Source: an uncultured bacterium
GTDB taxonomy: Bacteria > Actinomycetota > Actinomycetes > S36-B12 > CAIYMF01
Length of the DNA: 64,000 bases
Direction of reading: 5' to 3'
Assembly (NCBI GenBank): GCA_903826575.1
Contig: CAIKEU010000101.1
Span: 87,824 to 151,823 of the forward strand
Both the position numbers and the translations under genes were made by a program. Within the stretch, counting starts at the first letter, position 1. Each line of letters begins with the position of its first letter. Below, in pieces: positions 17,575-26,662 of the stretch. The notes under the pieces were generated by a model, which worked only from the letters and a program-made list of their open reading frames with translations, made no database searches and was not told the origin of the DNA.

Positions 17575-18080
17575 CGCCCGGCCTCGAACTAGCCATCAGG
17601 CCGGCGCGTACGTCGGATGTGAAAGTCATCCGCGAACTCGTCGATACGTACGCGCCAGATCGTCGTTTGCTTTCTAAGGCAACAGTCACCTTGTACGAAG
17701 ATGTTCCGGAGTTTTTGGTCGTCGAGCGTGCCGGTGTTCCGGTTGCGTGCGGAGCGGTGCACGTCATGTGGGAAGACCTCGCGGAGGTGAGAACTGTCGC
17801 GGTTGCTCCGGAGTTCCGAGGTCAAGGTGTGGGTAGTTTTCTTCTGACTGCACTCATGGATCGGGCCCGCGATCTCGGTGTAAAACGAGTCTTTTGCCTG
17901 ACGTTCGAGACGGACTTCTTCGCCTCCCACGGCTTCGTGGAGATTGATGGCACACCTGTCGACCATGTTGTCTTCGAGCAACTTCTCCAGTCCTACGACG
18001 AGGGCGTCGCTGAGTTCCTCGACCTCGAACGCGTGAAGCCAAACACGTTGGGCAATATCAGAATGTTGCGCATCCTGTGA
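17571..18080 (+). CDS. argA: Amino-acid N-acetyltransferase, GNAT type (ArgA-like)
   Basis: GNAT-fold protein of 169 residues resembling the short actinobacterial N-acetylglutamate synthase, which acetylates glutamate for arginine synthesis. Motifs: [20 protein letters not shown] at the N-terminus, [19 protein letters not shown], the acetyl-CoA loop [32 protein letters not shown], and ending [20 protein letters not shown]. That C-terminus is characteristic of the Rv2747-type enzyme. GTG/ATG overlap with lysS suggests co-translation. Confidence 0.85.
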   Translation: MTPGLELAIRPARTSDVKVIRELVDTYAPDRRLLSKATVTLYEDVPEFLVVERAGVPVACGAVHVMWEDLAEVRTVAVAPEFRGQGVGSFLLTALMDRARDLGVKRVFCLTFETDFFASHGFVEIDGTPVDHVVFEQLLQSYDEGVAEFLDLERVKPNTLGNIRMLRIL

Positions 18081-18111
18081 CCTGCGTTGAACGCAGGGTG
18101 CGGCAGTTTTT
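18081..18111. terminator. Hairpin plus T-run between convergent genes
   Basis: CCTGCGT (18081-18087) and ACGCAGG (18091-18097) form a perfect 7-bp stem with a 3-nt loop directly after the argA stop; TTTTT occurs at 18107-18111. Likely terminates the lysS-argA transcript. Confidence 0.6.
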
Positions 18112-18142
18112 CCCGCTCGGGGTGCCATCGCGTCGCGTGGCT

Positions 18143-20980
18143 TCAGCCAGTGTTGCGAAGTCCGGTAGCAATTCCGTTAATCGTGACCATCAGCGCCCGT
18201 CTAAGGGTTGGATCGACCGAATCGCCGCGTGTTCGTTCCTCGCGAAGTCGGCGCAACAGTTGGACTTGGAGTAGTTGCAGGGGAAGAAGATAGTGGTCAC
18301 GGGTAGCCAGCGTGGATGACAGGGACGGCTGCGATCCGAGAATCTTGCCGGTTCCGGTCAGGGCGAGCACTTCGTCAACCGTGCGTTGGTGCTCATCTTT
18401 GATTATGTCGAAAAGGTGTCGTAGTTCCGGAGGTACGAGTTCCTCTACGTACTGCCCGGCAACGGTGAGATCGGTTTTGGCTAACGTCATTTCAACGTTT
18501 GAGATGAAGTTTGAGAAGAAGTGCCACTCACTATGCATCTGGTGAAGGACTGAGCCGAAGCCGGCTTCGCGGGCTGCCATGAGACCTGATCCGACGCCAA
18601 ACCAGCCCGGAACAATCTGTCGAGACTGCGTCCATCCGAAGACCCACGGGATCGCGCGGAGTGCCTCGATGCCTGCATCTGCGGCGGCCCGACGTGCAGG
18701 TCGAGATCCCAGGTGCATATCGGCGAGTTCCTCAACGGGGGTCGACATCGCGAAATAGCGTGGAAGGTCGACGTGATCGATCAGCGATCGGTACGTCGAT
18801 TGGGCCTGAGCCGAGATGTGGTTCATTGCGTCATCCCAGCCTGCCAGGCGATCTGGTTCGACTCGGGAATGTTGGTGCAAGACGGTTGCTTCCAGGACTG
18901 CGGCGAGAAGTAGTTCGAGGTTCTCGCGGGCTAACTCTGGGAGTAGGTACTTATCGGAGATCACCTCGCCCTGCTCAGTCAGTTTCATTTCGCCGTTGAG
19001 AACTCCCCAAGGCTGTGACAGGACCGCATCGTAAGTCGGTCCGCCACCGCGTCCAACAGTGCCGCCGCGTCCGTGGAAGAGGCGCAGTTGCACGCCGTGT
19101 GTGCGCGCAACATCGCGTAAGCGGCGCTGTGCGAGATGGATCTCCCATTGCGAGGTGGTGATTCCGGCGTCCTTATTGGAGTCCGAGTAGCCCAACATCA
19201 CCTCTTGAATATCGCCGCGCGCACTAACGATTGATCGGTAACTGGGCTCGAGAAGAAGGGCGTCGAGAATTCCGTCCGCATTTCGCAGTTCCTCAACCGT
19301 TTCCAGTAGCGGAACGAAGCCAATCAACGCTGTTCCGGTGTGAACATCAATCAGGCCAGCCTCGCGAGCCAGGACGACGGCGGCCAAGACGTCGTCTGCT
19401 CCCTGAGTCATCGAGATTATGTACGTCTCACACACATCTGCGCCGTGACGAGCGATCGCCTGTCTGATCGCCTCGAATGTTCTGTACGTTCTTAGGTCAT
19501 CCCCGGACAGCGGTGGGGGATTGGACGCAAGGGGGCGGCGAGAGCCGAGTTCACGCGACAAGAGTGCGAATCGATGATCGCGTGGCAAATCTTCGTAACG
19601 CCAGCCCTGTTCGCCGAGCCGATTAATGAGTCCGGCGACTGCCGAATGATGCGCGGAGGCGTGTTCACGAATATCTAATGTCACAAGTGCCAATCCGAAT
19701 GCGGCGATATTCCGGATTGCTCGTTCGACCAAGCCGTGTGCGGCAAGATCGCCACGGTTGTCGAGGAGGGAAGTGCGGATGAGTAGCAAATCATCGAGCA
19801 GTTCTCGCGTGGTTGCGTAGTCGCGTCCGATTCGATGTGGTGTCCCTGCAGCAACTCGGGTTCTCGTGTTGATGAGTTTGTGACGGATGCACGTCAGCTT
19901 TAATCGATACGGTTCTTCAGCGTTTAGCCGCCGGTAGCGAGCATCTAGATCGCTCAGCATGCGCAGGTCTCGCTCGAGCGATGCCTTTAGCTCGATCGAT
20001 ACCGGATTAAGTCGCTCTGAGACGGACAGGTTTTCGAGCAGATCGTCGATGATGGGGAGCACATCTCGAACAGCATGGTCCCGAACGAGATCGACTACCG
20101 CCGAGGTGACCTCTGGTGTTACGAACGGGTTTCCGTCGCGGTCGCCTCCGATCCATGAGCCGAATGACAGTGGTCGGGTGTCAGGTTCGAGGGTGATGCC
20201 CACCGTCGAGAGCCCGTACGCCAACTCATCAAGTACGGCGGCAGCAGGACCGCGGGCAAGATCGTCGAGGTAAAAGAGTGCATTTCGCGCCTCGTCCAAA
20301 ACCTCGGGACTTTCAAGCCGTAGCTCATCTGTCTGCCAGAGGAGATCGACGACTTCGGCGAGTTGTCGTTTGATTCGGGGATTGTCCAGGGATTCTGCGT
20401 TGCGCTCGGCCTCGTCGAGCAGATCTGCGATAGACCGTAGTTTCAAAAGGACTGATCGTCGCGCAGCTTCGGTTGGGTGCGCGGTAAAAACCGGACGCGC
20501 GGCCAGTCGGCGGACGGCGTCGGCAACATCGACCCGACTCACTTCATTGGAATCAATTGCTGAAGCTATACGGGAAATTGCGCTGGTGATGGGATTGCCA
20601 GCTGTTCGACGGATGTGCCGCTGCACCCGCGAGCGGTGCACCTGCTCAGCGACGTTAGCCAGATGAAAGTACGTCGAGAACGCGCGCGATAGGGCGATCG
20701 CAGTGCCGAGGTCTATGTCGTCCAAGAGGTCCGAAGTCGACGAAAGATCGGTGCGCGCAAGGGCCCGAACCTGTTCAACGAGCTTGAGTAATTCCGGTGA
20801 ATCTTGCCGTACCAACGTGTCGCCAAGGATCTCTCCGAGAATGCGGATGTCCGCGCGTAGAGCGGTCCGATTTTCAAGGGCCGCGGACGCGCTCGCAGAT
20901 TCAGCGGAAAGGTTTGCCGGGATGCCCTCGCAGGCGCGATCGGTCTCCGGCACTGGGGTTGGGCCGGGAGGTGGGGTCAT
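18143..20980 (-). CDS. ppc: Phosphoenolpyruvate carboxylase
   Basis: Anaplerotic enzyme forming oxaloacetate from PEP and bicarbonate. All key segments are present: TAHPTEAARRSVLLKL (catalytic His), GSWIGGDRDGNPFVT, LGYSDSNKDAGITTSQW, FHGRGGTVGRGGGPTYDAVL (catalytic loop), RAIPWVFGWTQSR, and the C-terminal NGIATGLRNTG. About 945 residues from ATG 20980, with a Pro-rich extension of some 40 residues before the family N-terminus (LRADIRILGEILGDTLV). No Shine-Dalgarno supports this ATG. A TATACT hexamer 7 nt before GTG 21037 suggests an alternative leaderless start that would add 19 basic residues. The two starts cannot be decided here. Confidence 0.95.
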   Translation of the reverse strand: MTPPPGPTPVPETDRACEGIPANLSAESASASAALENRTALRADIRILGEILGDTLVRQDSPELLKLVEQVRALARTDLSSTSDLLDDIDLGTAIALSRAFSTYFHLANVAEQVHRSRVQRHIRRTAGNPITSAISRIASAIDSNEVSRVDVADAVRRLAARPVFTAHPTEAARRSVLLKLRSIADLLDEAERNAESLDNPRIKRQLAEVVDLLWQTDELRLESPEVLDEARNALFYLDDLARGPAAAVLDELAYGLSTVGITLEPDTRPLSFGSWIGGDRDGNPFVTPEVTSAVVDLVRDHAVRDVLPIIDDLLENLSVSERLNPVSIELKASLERDLRMLSDLDARYRRLNAEEPYRLKLTCIRHKLINTRTRVAAGTPHRIGRDYATTRELLDDLLLIRTSLLDNRGDLAAHGLVERAIRNIAAFGLALVTLDIREHASAHHSAVAGLINRLGEQGWRYEDLPRDHRFALLSRELGSRRPLASNPPPLSGDDLRTYRTFEAIRQAIARHGADVCETYIISMTQGADDVLAAVVLAREAGLIDVHTGTALIGFVPLLETVEELRNADGILDALLLEPSYRSIVSARGDIQEVMLGYSDSNKDAGITTSQWEIHLAQRRLRDVARTHGVQLRLFHGRGGTVGRGGGPTYDAVLSQPWGVLNGEMKLTEQGEVISDKYLLPELARENLELLLAAVLEATVLHQHSRVEPDRLAGWDDAMNHISAQAQSTYRSLIDHVDLPRYFAMSTPVEELADMHLGSRPARRAAADAGIEALRAIPWVFGWTQSRQIVPGWFGVGSGLMAAREAGFGSVLHQMHSEWHFFSNFISNVEMTLAKTDLTVAGQYVEELVPPELRHLFDIIKDEHQRTVDEVLALTGTGKILGSQPSLSSTLATRDHYLLPLQLLQVQLLRRLREERTRGDSVDPTLRRALMVTINGIATGLRNTG

Positions 20981-21044
20981 CTGAGGCGGTCCGTCTCGTC
21001 GAATTGTTCGCTGGACGGCGCGGCCGCATTGACGCACCACCTTG

Positions 21045-21050
21045 AGTATA
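21045..21050 (-). promoter_or_regulatory. Candidate -10 hexamer for ppc
   Basis: On the minus strand TATACT (reading 21050 to 21045) ends 7 nt before GTG 21037, which is in frame with ppc. It is either a leaderless promoter for that start or the promoter of a roughly 60-nt leader for the ATG at 20980. Confidence 0.4.
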
Positions 21051-21201
21051 CAGATGTGAATCGTAAAAAGTGATGTGAGTCACTTTCTGTCCGATCATGA
21101 CTCCGATCATCGGTTAAATCGCGCATGTCAGAATGCACAATTGGATAATTGATCTTGTTTTAGGGAAAGTCGTACTAAACGCGGTCTATAACGGCGGAAT
21201 G

Positions 21202-21225
21202 TTGTGCTTAGTATACGAAGTACAA
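21202..21225. promoter_or_regulatory. 24-bp near-perfect palindrome upstream of lsr2
   Basis: From TTGTGCTT (21202-21209) to AAGTACAA (21218-21225), 20 of 24 positions are self-complementary, centred on GTATAC. It contains TAGTAT (21209-21214), a fitting -10 hexamer, which would give a leader of about 36 nt before the lsr2 ATG. A dimeric regulator bound here would cover the promoter. Confidence 0.5.
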
Positions 21226-21256
21226 ACGTCGAGTGAAGATCTGAATGGAGACTGAC

Positions 21257-21577
21257 ATGGCACAGAAGGTGCAGGTCACTTTGGTAGACGACCTCGATGG
21301 CGGTAACGCTGATGAAACAGTCTGCTTCTCGATCGACGGTGTTAACTACGAAATTGATTTATCGGCTGACAATGCAAAAAAATTGCGCGACGCTGTTGGC
21401 CGTTTCGCCGAGGCGGGCCGGCGCGTGACCGCCACCCGACGCGGCACTCGGGCGCGGTCCGGTGGCCCAAATCCAGCAGCTATCCGCGAGTGGGCCCGCA
21501 ACCAGGGCATTGCGGTCAGCGAGCGTGGCCGCATTAGTGCGGAACTTTTGGCTCAGTACCAGGCTGGTCGTAGTTAG
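21257..21577 (+). CDS. lsr2: Lsr2 nucleoid-associated protein / xenogeneic silencer
   Basis: H-NS-like DNA-bridging protein. The start is ATG 21257, with GGAG at 21247-21250. The 106-residue product shows the N-terminal dimerisation domain (AQKVQVTLVDDLDGG, then TVCFSIDGVNYEIDLS), a basic linker (RRVTATRRGTRAR), and the C-terminal AT-hook-like domain (AAIREWARNQGIAVSERGRI), including the minor-groove RGR core. Upstream sequence is AT-rich with a 24-bp palindrome over the likely promoter, so specific control is plausible. Located near lysS and clpC as in other actinobacteria. Confidence 0.96.
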   Translation: MAQKVQVTLVDDLDGGNADETVCFSIDGVNYEIDLSADNAKKLRDAVGRFAEAGRRVTATRRGTRARSGGPNPAAIREWARNQGIAVSERGRISAELLAQYQAGRS

Positions 21578-21599
21578 GCACAGACGGCTCGCAATGCGG

Positions 21600-21616
21600 C
21601 GCTGAAACAATCAGCG
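21600..21616. terminator. Short hairpin at the lsr2 / SDR convergence
   Basis: Perfect CGCTGA-AACAA-TCAGCG hairpin 22 nt after the lsr2 stop, overlapping the stop codon of the convergent SDR gene. The stem is only 6 bp with no T-run, so it is a weak candidate. Confidence 0.4.
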
Positions 21617-22282
21617 AGTCGAGTTAGCAACGGCTTGGGGATAAATAAGTTCGTGGCCGAACTCGCCAGCCGGTGCGGCGTGAACCTGCCAAAACTGCTC
21701 GGCGATAGCCTGGGGTTCAAAGCCTGGTTTGCCGACTAGCCCGTTGATGAGAACGGATCCGACGCGAATGTCGGTGCCGGACAAGTCTGTTGCCAGACTG
21801 GCGACCAGATTTCTCAAGGCTGCTTTCGACATTGCCAAGGCGGTGCTGGGGGGCCACGGCTTGAGTGCCAGGCCGCCCCCGGTGAACAGCAGGCTGCCGG
21901 TACCGCGCAGCCGCATTGCCCCGAGGACTTCCTGCGCCGAGATCAATGCCCCTAGTGCGCCGATCTTGTATGCGTCGAGAACCTCGCCGGCAGATATCTC
22001 ATAGGGACGGCCGGCAGGATTGCTCGATGCGTTAAACAGCAGCACATCTGGATCTCCAAGTTGCGCTCTGATAGCCGCGAAGGCGTCCCTAAGCGACTGT
22101 TCATCGGCAATGTCGGCGGCGAAGCCGGCCCCGGTGATGCTCTGTGTTCTCAATTCGCTGGCGTACGTGGCCAAGGCCTCCGGTCGGCGAGCAATGAGCG
22201 CAAGTGTAAAGCCCTCGGCCCCAAATCGTTGGGCCAGAGCCAGCCCCATTCCGGGGCCAGCGCCCACCACGACAGCAATCAT
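21611..22282 (-). CDS. Atypical short-chain dehydrogenase/reductase lacking the catalytic Tyr
   Basis: Rossmann-fold protein of 223 residues. The nucleotide loop is [17 protein letters not shown] (GxGxxG type), followed by [11 protein letters not shown] and [11 protein letters not shown] at the places of the SDR cofactor Asp and NNAG motifs. In the active-site stretch ([11 protein letters not shown]) the Lys is kept, but the position four residues before it, normally Tyr, is Leu, and the usual Ser is replaced (FTGGGLAL). Enzyme activity is therefore doubtful or of another type. A TACGGT hexamer ends 7 nt before ATG 22282, favouring a leaderless start. Divergent from clpC. Confidence 0.82.
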   Translation of the reverse strand: MIAVVVGAGPGMGLALAQRFGAEGFTLALIARRPEALATYASELRTQSITGAGFAADIADEQSLRDAFAAIRAQLGDPDVLLFNASSNPAGRPYEISAGEVLDAYKIGALGALISAQEVLGAMRLRGTGSLLFTGGGLALKPWPPSTALAMSKAALRNLVASLATDLSGTDIRVGSVLINGLVGKPGFEPQAIAEQFWQVHAAPAGEFGHELIYPQAVANSTR

Positions 22283-22289
22283 GATTGCC

Positions 22290-22295
22290 ACCGTA
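22290..22295 (-). promoter_or_regulatory. Candidate leaderless -10 hexamer for the SDR gene
   Basis: TACGGT on the minus strand (22295 to 22290), with 7 nt to ATG 22282 and no Shine-Dalgarno. Confidence 0.35.
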
Positions 22296-22410
22296 GAGGA
22301 TCGGTATTGCCCGTGCTCGAGGGAATCGGTTCACCGTGGGCGTAACCAATTCCGGAAGAGGAAAAGTGCCTTAAGAGTTATCTCAGCAAGAGCCCCGGGA
22401 GATACCGGGC

Positions 22411-22416
22411 TAGGCT
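22411..22416 (+). promoter_or_regulatory. Candidate -10 hexamer for clpC
   Basis: TAGGCT, predicting transcription start near 22423 and a leader of about 40 nt. The hexamer matches those before several other genes in the window. The -35 region is weak. Confidence 0.35.
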
Positions 22417-22426
22417 TGACTAACAC

Positions 22427-22442
22427 CCGCCGATTGCGGCGG
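22427..22442. promoter_or_regulatory. Inverted repeat in the clpC leader
   Basis: CCGCCG-ATTG-CGGCGG, perfect 6-bp arms with a 4-nt loop, beginning a few bases after the predicted clpC transcription start. It could be an operator or an mRNA 5' stem. It does not match CtsR, HspR or ClgR consensus as I know them. Confidence 0.35.
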
Positions 22443-22463
22443 TATGCGGTAGAGGAGTTGCGC

Positions 22464-24968
22464 ATGTTCGAGAGGTTTACCGACCGGGCGCGTCGGGTTG
22501 TCGTTCTTGCCCAAGAAGAGGCACGGATGCTCAACCACAACTACATCGGAACTGAGCACATCCTGCTCGGTCTCATCCACGAGGGTGAGGGTGTAGCTGC
22601 CAAGGCGCTGGAGTCATTGGGCATCTCCTTGGAGGCGGTGCGTCAGCAGGTCGAAGAGATCATTGGTCAGGGGCAGCAGGCTCCATCGGGCCATATTCCC
22701 TTCACGCCGCGTGCGAAAAAGGTTCTGGAACTCTCCCTGCGCGAGGCACTCCAACTCGGGCATAACTACATCGGAACCGAGCACATCCTGCTCGGCCTCA
22801 TCCGCGAGGGTGAGGGTGTGGCCGCGCAGGTTCTGGTCAAGCTTGGTGCTGACTTGAACCGCGTTCGCCAGCAGGTTATTCAGTTGCTTTCCGGTTACCA
22901 AGGCAAGGAGCCGGCGGCTGCCGGCGGCCCGGCCGAAGGTACTCCGTCGACATCACTGGTCTTGGATCAGTTCGGCCGCAACCTGACTCAGGCTGCTCGC
23001 GAGGGCAAGCTCGATCCGGTAATCGGCCGCGAAAAGGAAATCGAGCGCGTTATGCAGGTCTTGTCGCGCCGCACGAAGAACAACCCTGTCCTGATTGGTG
23101 AGCCGGGTGTTGGTAAGACGGCCGTCGTTGAGGGCTTGTCGCAAATGATCGTTAAGGGTGAGGTGCCTGAGACGCTCAAGGACAAGCAGTTGTACACACT
23201 TGACCTCGGTGCACTTGTCGCCGGTAGCCGTTACCGCGGCGACTTCGAAGAGCGACTCAAGAAGGTGCTCAAGGAGATTCGCACACGTGGCGACATCATC
23301 TTGTTCATCGACGAGATGCATACCCTCGTCGGCGCGGGCGCGGCCGAAGGTGCAATTGACGCGGCGTCGATCCTCAAGCCAATGCTGGCCCGTGGTGAGC
23401 TCCAGACCATTGGTGCCACCACCCTTGATGAGTACCGCAAGTACGTCGAGAAGGATGCGGCGCTCGAGCGTCGCTTCCAGCCAATCCAGGTCAACGAGCC
23501 GTCGTTGGCGCACACCATTGAGATCCTCAAGGGGTTGCGCGATCGCTACGAATCGCACCACCGGGTATCGATCACTGATGCGGCGCTTGTTGCTGCAGCA
23601 ACTCTGGCTGATCGGTATGTGTCTGACCGGTTCCTTCCGGACAAGGCTATTGACTTGATCGACGAGGCGGGTTCGCGTTTGCGCATTCGTCGTATGACCG
23701 CACCACCGGACTTGCGCGAATTCGACGAGCGCATTGCTGACGTGCGTCGCGAAAAGGAAAGTGCGATCGACGCACAGGACTTCGAGAAGGCAGCGTCACT
23801 TCGTGACAACGAGAAGACCCTTCTTGCCGAAAAGGCCACTCGTGAACGTGAGTGGAAGGCAGGTGATCTTGATGTCGTTGCCGAGGTGGATGAGGATCTC
23901 GTGGCCGAGGTTCTGGCTGCTTCAACGGGTATCCCGGTCTTCAAGTTGACCGAGGAAGAAAGTGCTCGGTTGCTTCGCATGGAAGATGAATTGCATAAGC
24001 GGGTCATCGGCCAGGAGCAGGCCATCAAGTCACTCTCGCAGGCAATTCGTCGTACTCGTGCCGGTCTGAAGGATCCCAAGCGTCCCGGTGGCTCGTTCAT
24101 CTTCGCTGGTCCGTCCGGTGTTGGTAAGACCGAGCTTTCCAAGACCTTGGCTGAGTTCCTCTTCGGTGACGAAGATGCGTTGATCTCCCTCGATATGAGT
24201 GAGTACAGCGAGAAGCACACCGTTTCGCGCCTGTTCGGATCCCCTCCCGGTTATGTCGGCTACGAAGAGGGTGGCCAGCTCACCGAGAAGGTGCGTCGCA
24301 AGCCGTTCTCAGTTGTTCTGTTCGATGAGGTTGAGAAGGCTCACCCGGATATCTTCAACTCGCTTCTGCAGATCCTTGAAGATGGCCGCCTGACCGACTC
24401 ACAAGGTCGAGTCGTCGACTTCAAGAACACCGTCATCATCATGACGACGAACCTTGGTACGCGCGATATTGCCAAGGGTCAGAATCTCGGCTTCTCCAAC
24501 TCTGAGGACACGAAGTCTTCGTACGAGCGGATGAAGACGAAGGTCAACGATGAACTCAAGCAGCATTTCCGACCTGAGTTCCTCAACCGCGTTGATGACA
24601 TTGTCGTGTTCCACCAGCTAACACAGGACGAGATCGTCACGATCGTCGACCTTATGGTGGCGAAGTTGGACCAGCGCCTGAAGGACAAGGACATGGGCAT
24701 CGAGTTGACTCGTACCGCCAAGGACTTGCTCGCAGAGCGTGGATACGATCCGGTTCTCGGTGCGCGGCCATTGCGTCGAACGATTCAGCGCGAGATCGAA
24801 GACGCCCTGTCGGAGAAGATCCTGTTCGGCGAACTTCGACCCGGCTCGATCGTCGTCGTTGATGTCGAGGGTGAAGGCGCCGATAGGCACTTCACCTTCC
24901 GCGGCGAGACGAAGACCGAGCTTCCGCCGATCGAAGAGATCGTCGAATCTGCAGGCTCGACGGAGTAA
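22464..24968 (+). CDS. clpC: ClpC-type AAA+ unfoldase, ATPase subunit of Clp protease
   Basis: Hexameric HSP100 unfoldase feeding ClpP. The frame is open far upstream, but the start is ATG 22464 ([13 protein letters not shown]), preceded by AGAGGAG. The 834-residue product contains the duplicated N-domain (two copies of [14 protein letters not shown]), AAA1 with GEPGVGKT and [14 protein letters not shown], a central region with a UVR-like helix ([20 protein letters not shown]), and AAA2 with GPSGVGKT and [12 protein letters not shown], plus the [12 protein letters not shown] sensor-2 segment. No ctsR, mcsA or mcsB is adjacent. A strong terminator follows. Confidence 0.97.
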   Translation: MFERFTDRARRVVVLAQEEARMLNHNYIGTEHILLGLIHEGEGVAAKALESLGISLEAVRQQVEEIIGQGQQAPSGHIPFTPRAKKVLELSLREALQLGHNYIGTEHILLGLIREGEGVAAQVLVKLGADLNRVRQQVIQLLSGYQGKEPAAAGGPAEGTPSTSLVLDQFGRNLTQAAREGKLDPVIGREKEIERVMQVLSRRTKNNPVLIGEPGVGKTAVVEGLSQMIVKGEVPETLKDKQLYTLDLGALVAGSRYRGDFEERLKKVLKEIRTRGDIILFIDEMHTLVGAGAAEGAIDAASILKPMLARGELQTIGATTLDEYRKYVEKDAALERRFQPIQVNEPSLAHTIEILKGLRDRYESHHRVSITDAALVAAATLADRYVSDRFLPDKAIDLIDEAGSRLRIRRMTAPPDLREFDERIADVRREKESAIDAQDFEKAASLRDNEKTLLAEKATREREWKAGDLDVVAEVDEDLVAEVLAASTGIPVFKLTEEESARLLRMEDELHKRVIGQEQAIKSLSQAIRRTRAGLKDPKRPGGSFIFAGPSGVGKTELSKTLAEFLFGDEDALISLDMSEYSEKHTVSRLFGSPPGYVGYEEGGQLTEKVRRKPFSVVLFDEVEKAHPDIFNSLLQILEDGRLTDSQGRVVDFKNTVIIMTTNLGTRDIAKGQNLGFSNSEDTKSSYERMKTKVNDELKQHFRPEFLNRVDDIVVFHQLTQDEIVTIVDLMVAKLDQRLKDKDMGIELTRTAKDLLAERGYDPVLGARPLRRTIQREIEDALSEKILFGELRPGSIVVVDVEGEGADRHFTFRGETKTELPPIEEIVESAGSTE

Positions 24969-24980
24969 CGCGCTTTAACC

Positions 24981-25020
24981 AGAAGGCTGGGATGTCACGA
25001 AAGTGATATCCCAGCCTTCT
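24981..25020. terminator. Long GNRA-capped hairpin terminator shared by clpC and mutY
   Basis: AGAAGGCTGGGAT (24981-24993) pairs perfectly with ATCCCAGCCTTCT (25008-25020). The stem continues through a G-T wobble and TCAC/GTGA to a GAAA tetraloop, about 18 pairs in all. It sits between the two convergent stops and is effectively symmetrical, so it can act on both transcripts. Confidence 0.85.
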
Positions 25021-25062
25021 GCATTTCCCACGCCTGCTCGCTTCGGCGGAAGTGGCCGACGT

Positions 25063-25938
25063 CTACGTATTGGTGGGAAGCGTGAAGTGGTCGTCCTCGA
25101 CCAGATCGACAAGCCCGTCGGCGATAAGGGTGTCGAGTGCACGCGCTCGCTGGATCGCATCCGGCCAAACGAGATCAAGTTCGTCCTTCGTCACCGGTTT
25201 CGCTGACTGACGTAGGACGGCCATCAACTTCCCACGCACCTGACGGTCGGTGCCGGCAAACTTTTGTGTTTTGCGTGGTGGTCCGTCGTAAGCAGGCTTC
25301 CCGGCAAGATTCCACGCACATACGTCCTGTACTGGACACTCACCGCAGTGGGGGGATGCGGAGGTGCAGATCAGGGCGCCGAGCTCCATTGCGGCGACGG
25401 ACCATTGTGCAGCAGTTACGTCATCGGCCGGGACGCAGGCAGCTGCCGTGGCGCGTTCAGCGGACGTGATCGATGCTGCCGGGTACTGCGATCCAGACCA
25501 GACCCGGGACAACACGCGTCTGACGTTTGTGTCCAACACAACCGATCGTCGCCCGTATGCAAAAGCCAGCACGGCGCAGGCCGTGTAGTCACCCACCCCC
25601 GGCAGGGCTCGCAACTCATCGTACGTCTGGGGAACCTCGCCATCGAACCGTTCCACACAAACCACGGCCGACTGATGAAGCCACAGAGCTCGGCGAGGGT
25701 AGCCGAGCCGATCCCAATGCCTGATCGCCTCTGCCGGCTGATCTGCTGCCAGAGCCGCCGGCACGGGCCAACGCTGCATCCAATCAACCCAGGCCGGCTC
25801 AACACGCGCCACCGGAGTCTGTGCAAGCATAATTTCGCTGACGAGTACGCCCCAAGGGGTGCGGTCGGGGGAGCGCCAAGGTAGTTCGCGTGCGTTCTGG
25901 TGGTACCAGTCGATCACCCTGGTTTGGACGGAGTTCAT
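25063..25938 (-). CDS. mutY: A/G-specific adenine glycosylase
   Basis: Removes adenine mispaired with 8-oxoguanine. It has the HhH-GPD core (SEIMLAQTPVARVEPAW with the catalytic Glu, LPGVGDYTACAVLAFAYG, VVLDTNVRRVL with the catalytic Asp) and a [4Fe-4S] cysteine set (CTSASPHCGECPVQDVC). After the cluster only about 75 residues remain, so the C-terminal NUDIX-like 8-oxoG recognition domain is short or absent, which I believe is common in actinobacteria. Start uncertain; ATG 25938 (MNSVQTRVIDWYHQ) gives about 291 residues, while the frame opens at 26004. Confidence 0.9.
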   Translation of the reverse strand: MNSVQTRVIDWYHQNARELPWRSPDRTPWGVLVSEIMLAQTPVARVEPAWVDWMQRWPVPAALAADQPAEAIRHWDRLGYPRRALWLHQSAVVCVERFDGEVPQTYDELRALPGVGDYTACAVLAFAYGRRSVVLDTNVRRVLSRVWSGSQYPAASITSAERATAAACVPADDVTAAQWSVAAMELGALICTSASPHCGECPVQDVCAWNLAGKPAYDGPPRKTQKFAGTDRQVRGKLMAVLRQSAKPVTKDELDLVWPDAIQRARALDTLIADGLVDLVEDDHFTLPTNT

Positions 25939-25982
25939 CGTCAGCATCATCGCATCGGCGGCGCGAAACCGCGATATACGGG

Positions 25983-25988
25983 TATTTT
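25983..25988 (+). promoter_or_regulatory. Candidate leaderless -10 hexamer for the 25995 gene
   Basis: TATTTT at -12 to -7 of GTG 25995, no Shine-Dalgarno. It supports that GTG as the start. Confidence 0.45.
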
Positions 25989-25994
25989 GGTGAC

Positions 25995-26651
25995 GTGAGT
26001 TCATTCATCTCCCCGGTAGGCCCGCAAGGTCCGGGTGTCTACTGGCTTCGACGCGCCCTAGTTTTAGTTGCGATTATCGCGACGCTATTGGCGCTGAGAT
26101 GGCTGATCTTTGGTCGCGGGGACTCATCGTCTGACGTCGCAGCCGCGCCAAGCACCTCGTCTTCGGTTGCGCCGGCCACCGAATCGGCGAAACCGACGAG
26201 CTCGACCGAGCAGGCCGCCTCTTCGTCTCCGACGCCGGGGGCTTCGACCGGCACGGGATCACCTCAGTGCGCCAACTCCGACATTGCAGTTTCGGTATCC
26301 ACCGACGCGGCTAGTTATGCCGCAGGATCGACGCCAAAACTGCACTTAAAAATTGAAAATGCCTCAGGAACTGCGTGCTATCGCGACATTGGCGCAGGGA
26401 TGAATGAGTTGCACATCAAGTCCGGCGGATATCACGTGTGGTCCTCTGACGACTGCAACGCCGGCGGCGCCCCGAACGTCACCCTGCTACAGCCGGCACA
26501 GTCCTATTCGGTCACCGTCACGTGGCCAGGAATCCTGTCCGCGAAGGGGTGCCCACCCAATCAACCGGTGGCCAAGGGCGGGTCCTATGACCTATACGGC
26601 CGCAACGGCGATGTTATATCCGCACCGGCCGTCTTCTCGCTGACGAACTAG
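25995..26651 (+). CDS. Membrane-anchored extracytoplasmic protein of unknown function
   Basis: The 218-residue product has one hydrophobic segment at about residues 20-37 (ALVLVAIIATLLALRWLIF), a Ser/Thr/Ala/Pro-rich spacer (about 42-92), and a C-terminal domain of about 120 residues. That domain begins CANSDIAVSVSTDAASYAAG and contains LHLKIENASGTACYRDIGAG and SYSVTVTWPG. The pattern (a Cys-starting beta domain, lone substituted Cys residues) suggests a small Ig-like sandwich, similar to DUF4232-type secreted domains, but I am not sure of the family. It reads away from mutY, divergently, and converges with disA 11 nt later. Confidence 0.78.
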   Translation: MSSFISPVGPQGPGVYWLRRALVLVAIIATLLALRWLIFGRGDSSSDVAAAPSTSSSVAPATESAKPTSSTEQAASSSPTPGASTGTGSPQCANSDIAVSVSTDAASYAAGSTPKLHLKIENASGTACYRDIGAGMNELHIKSGGYHVWSSDDCNAGGAPNVTLLQPAQSYSVTVTWPGILSAKGCPPNQPVAKGGSYDLYGRNGDVISAPAVFSLTN

Positions 26652-26662
26652 AACCGCCAGAC

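Noticed and set aside
22320..22345. TTCACC...GCGTAA upstream of clpC as a ClgR site
   Set aside because: Only one half resembles the ClgR motif and the spacing is off.
22020..22463. N-terminal extension of clpC of almost 150 codons
   Set aside because: It overlaps the SDR gene on the other strand and precedes the canonical ClpC N-terminus, which has its own Shine-Dalgarno at 22451-22457.
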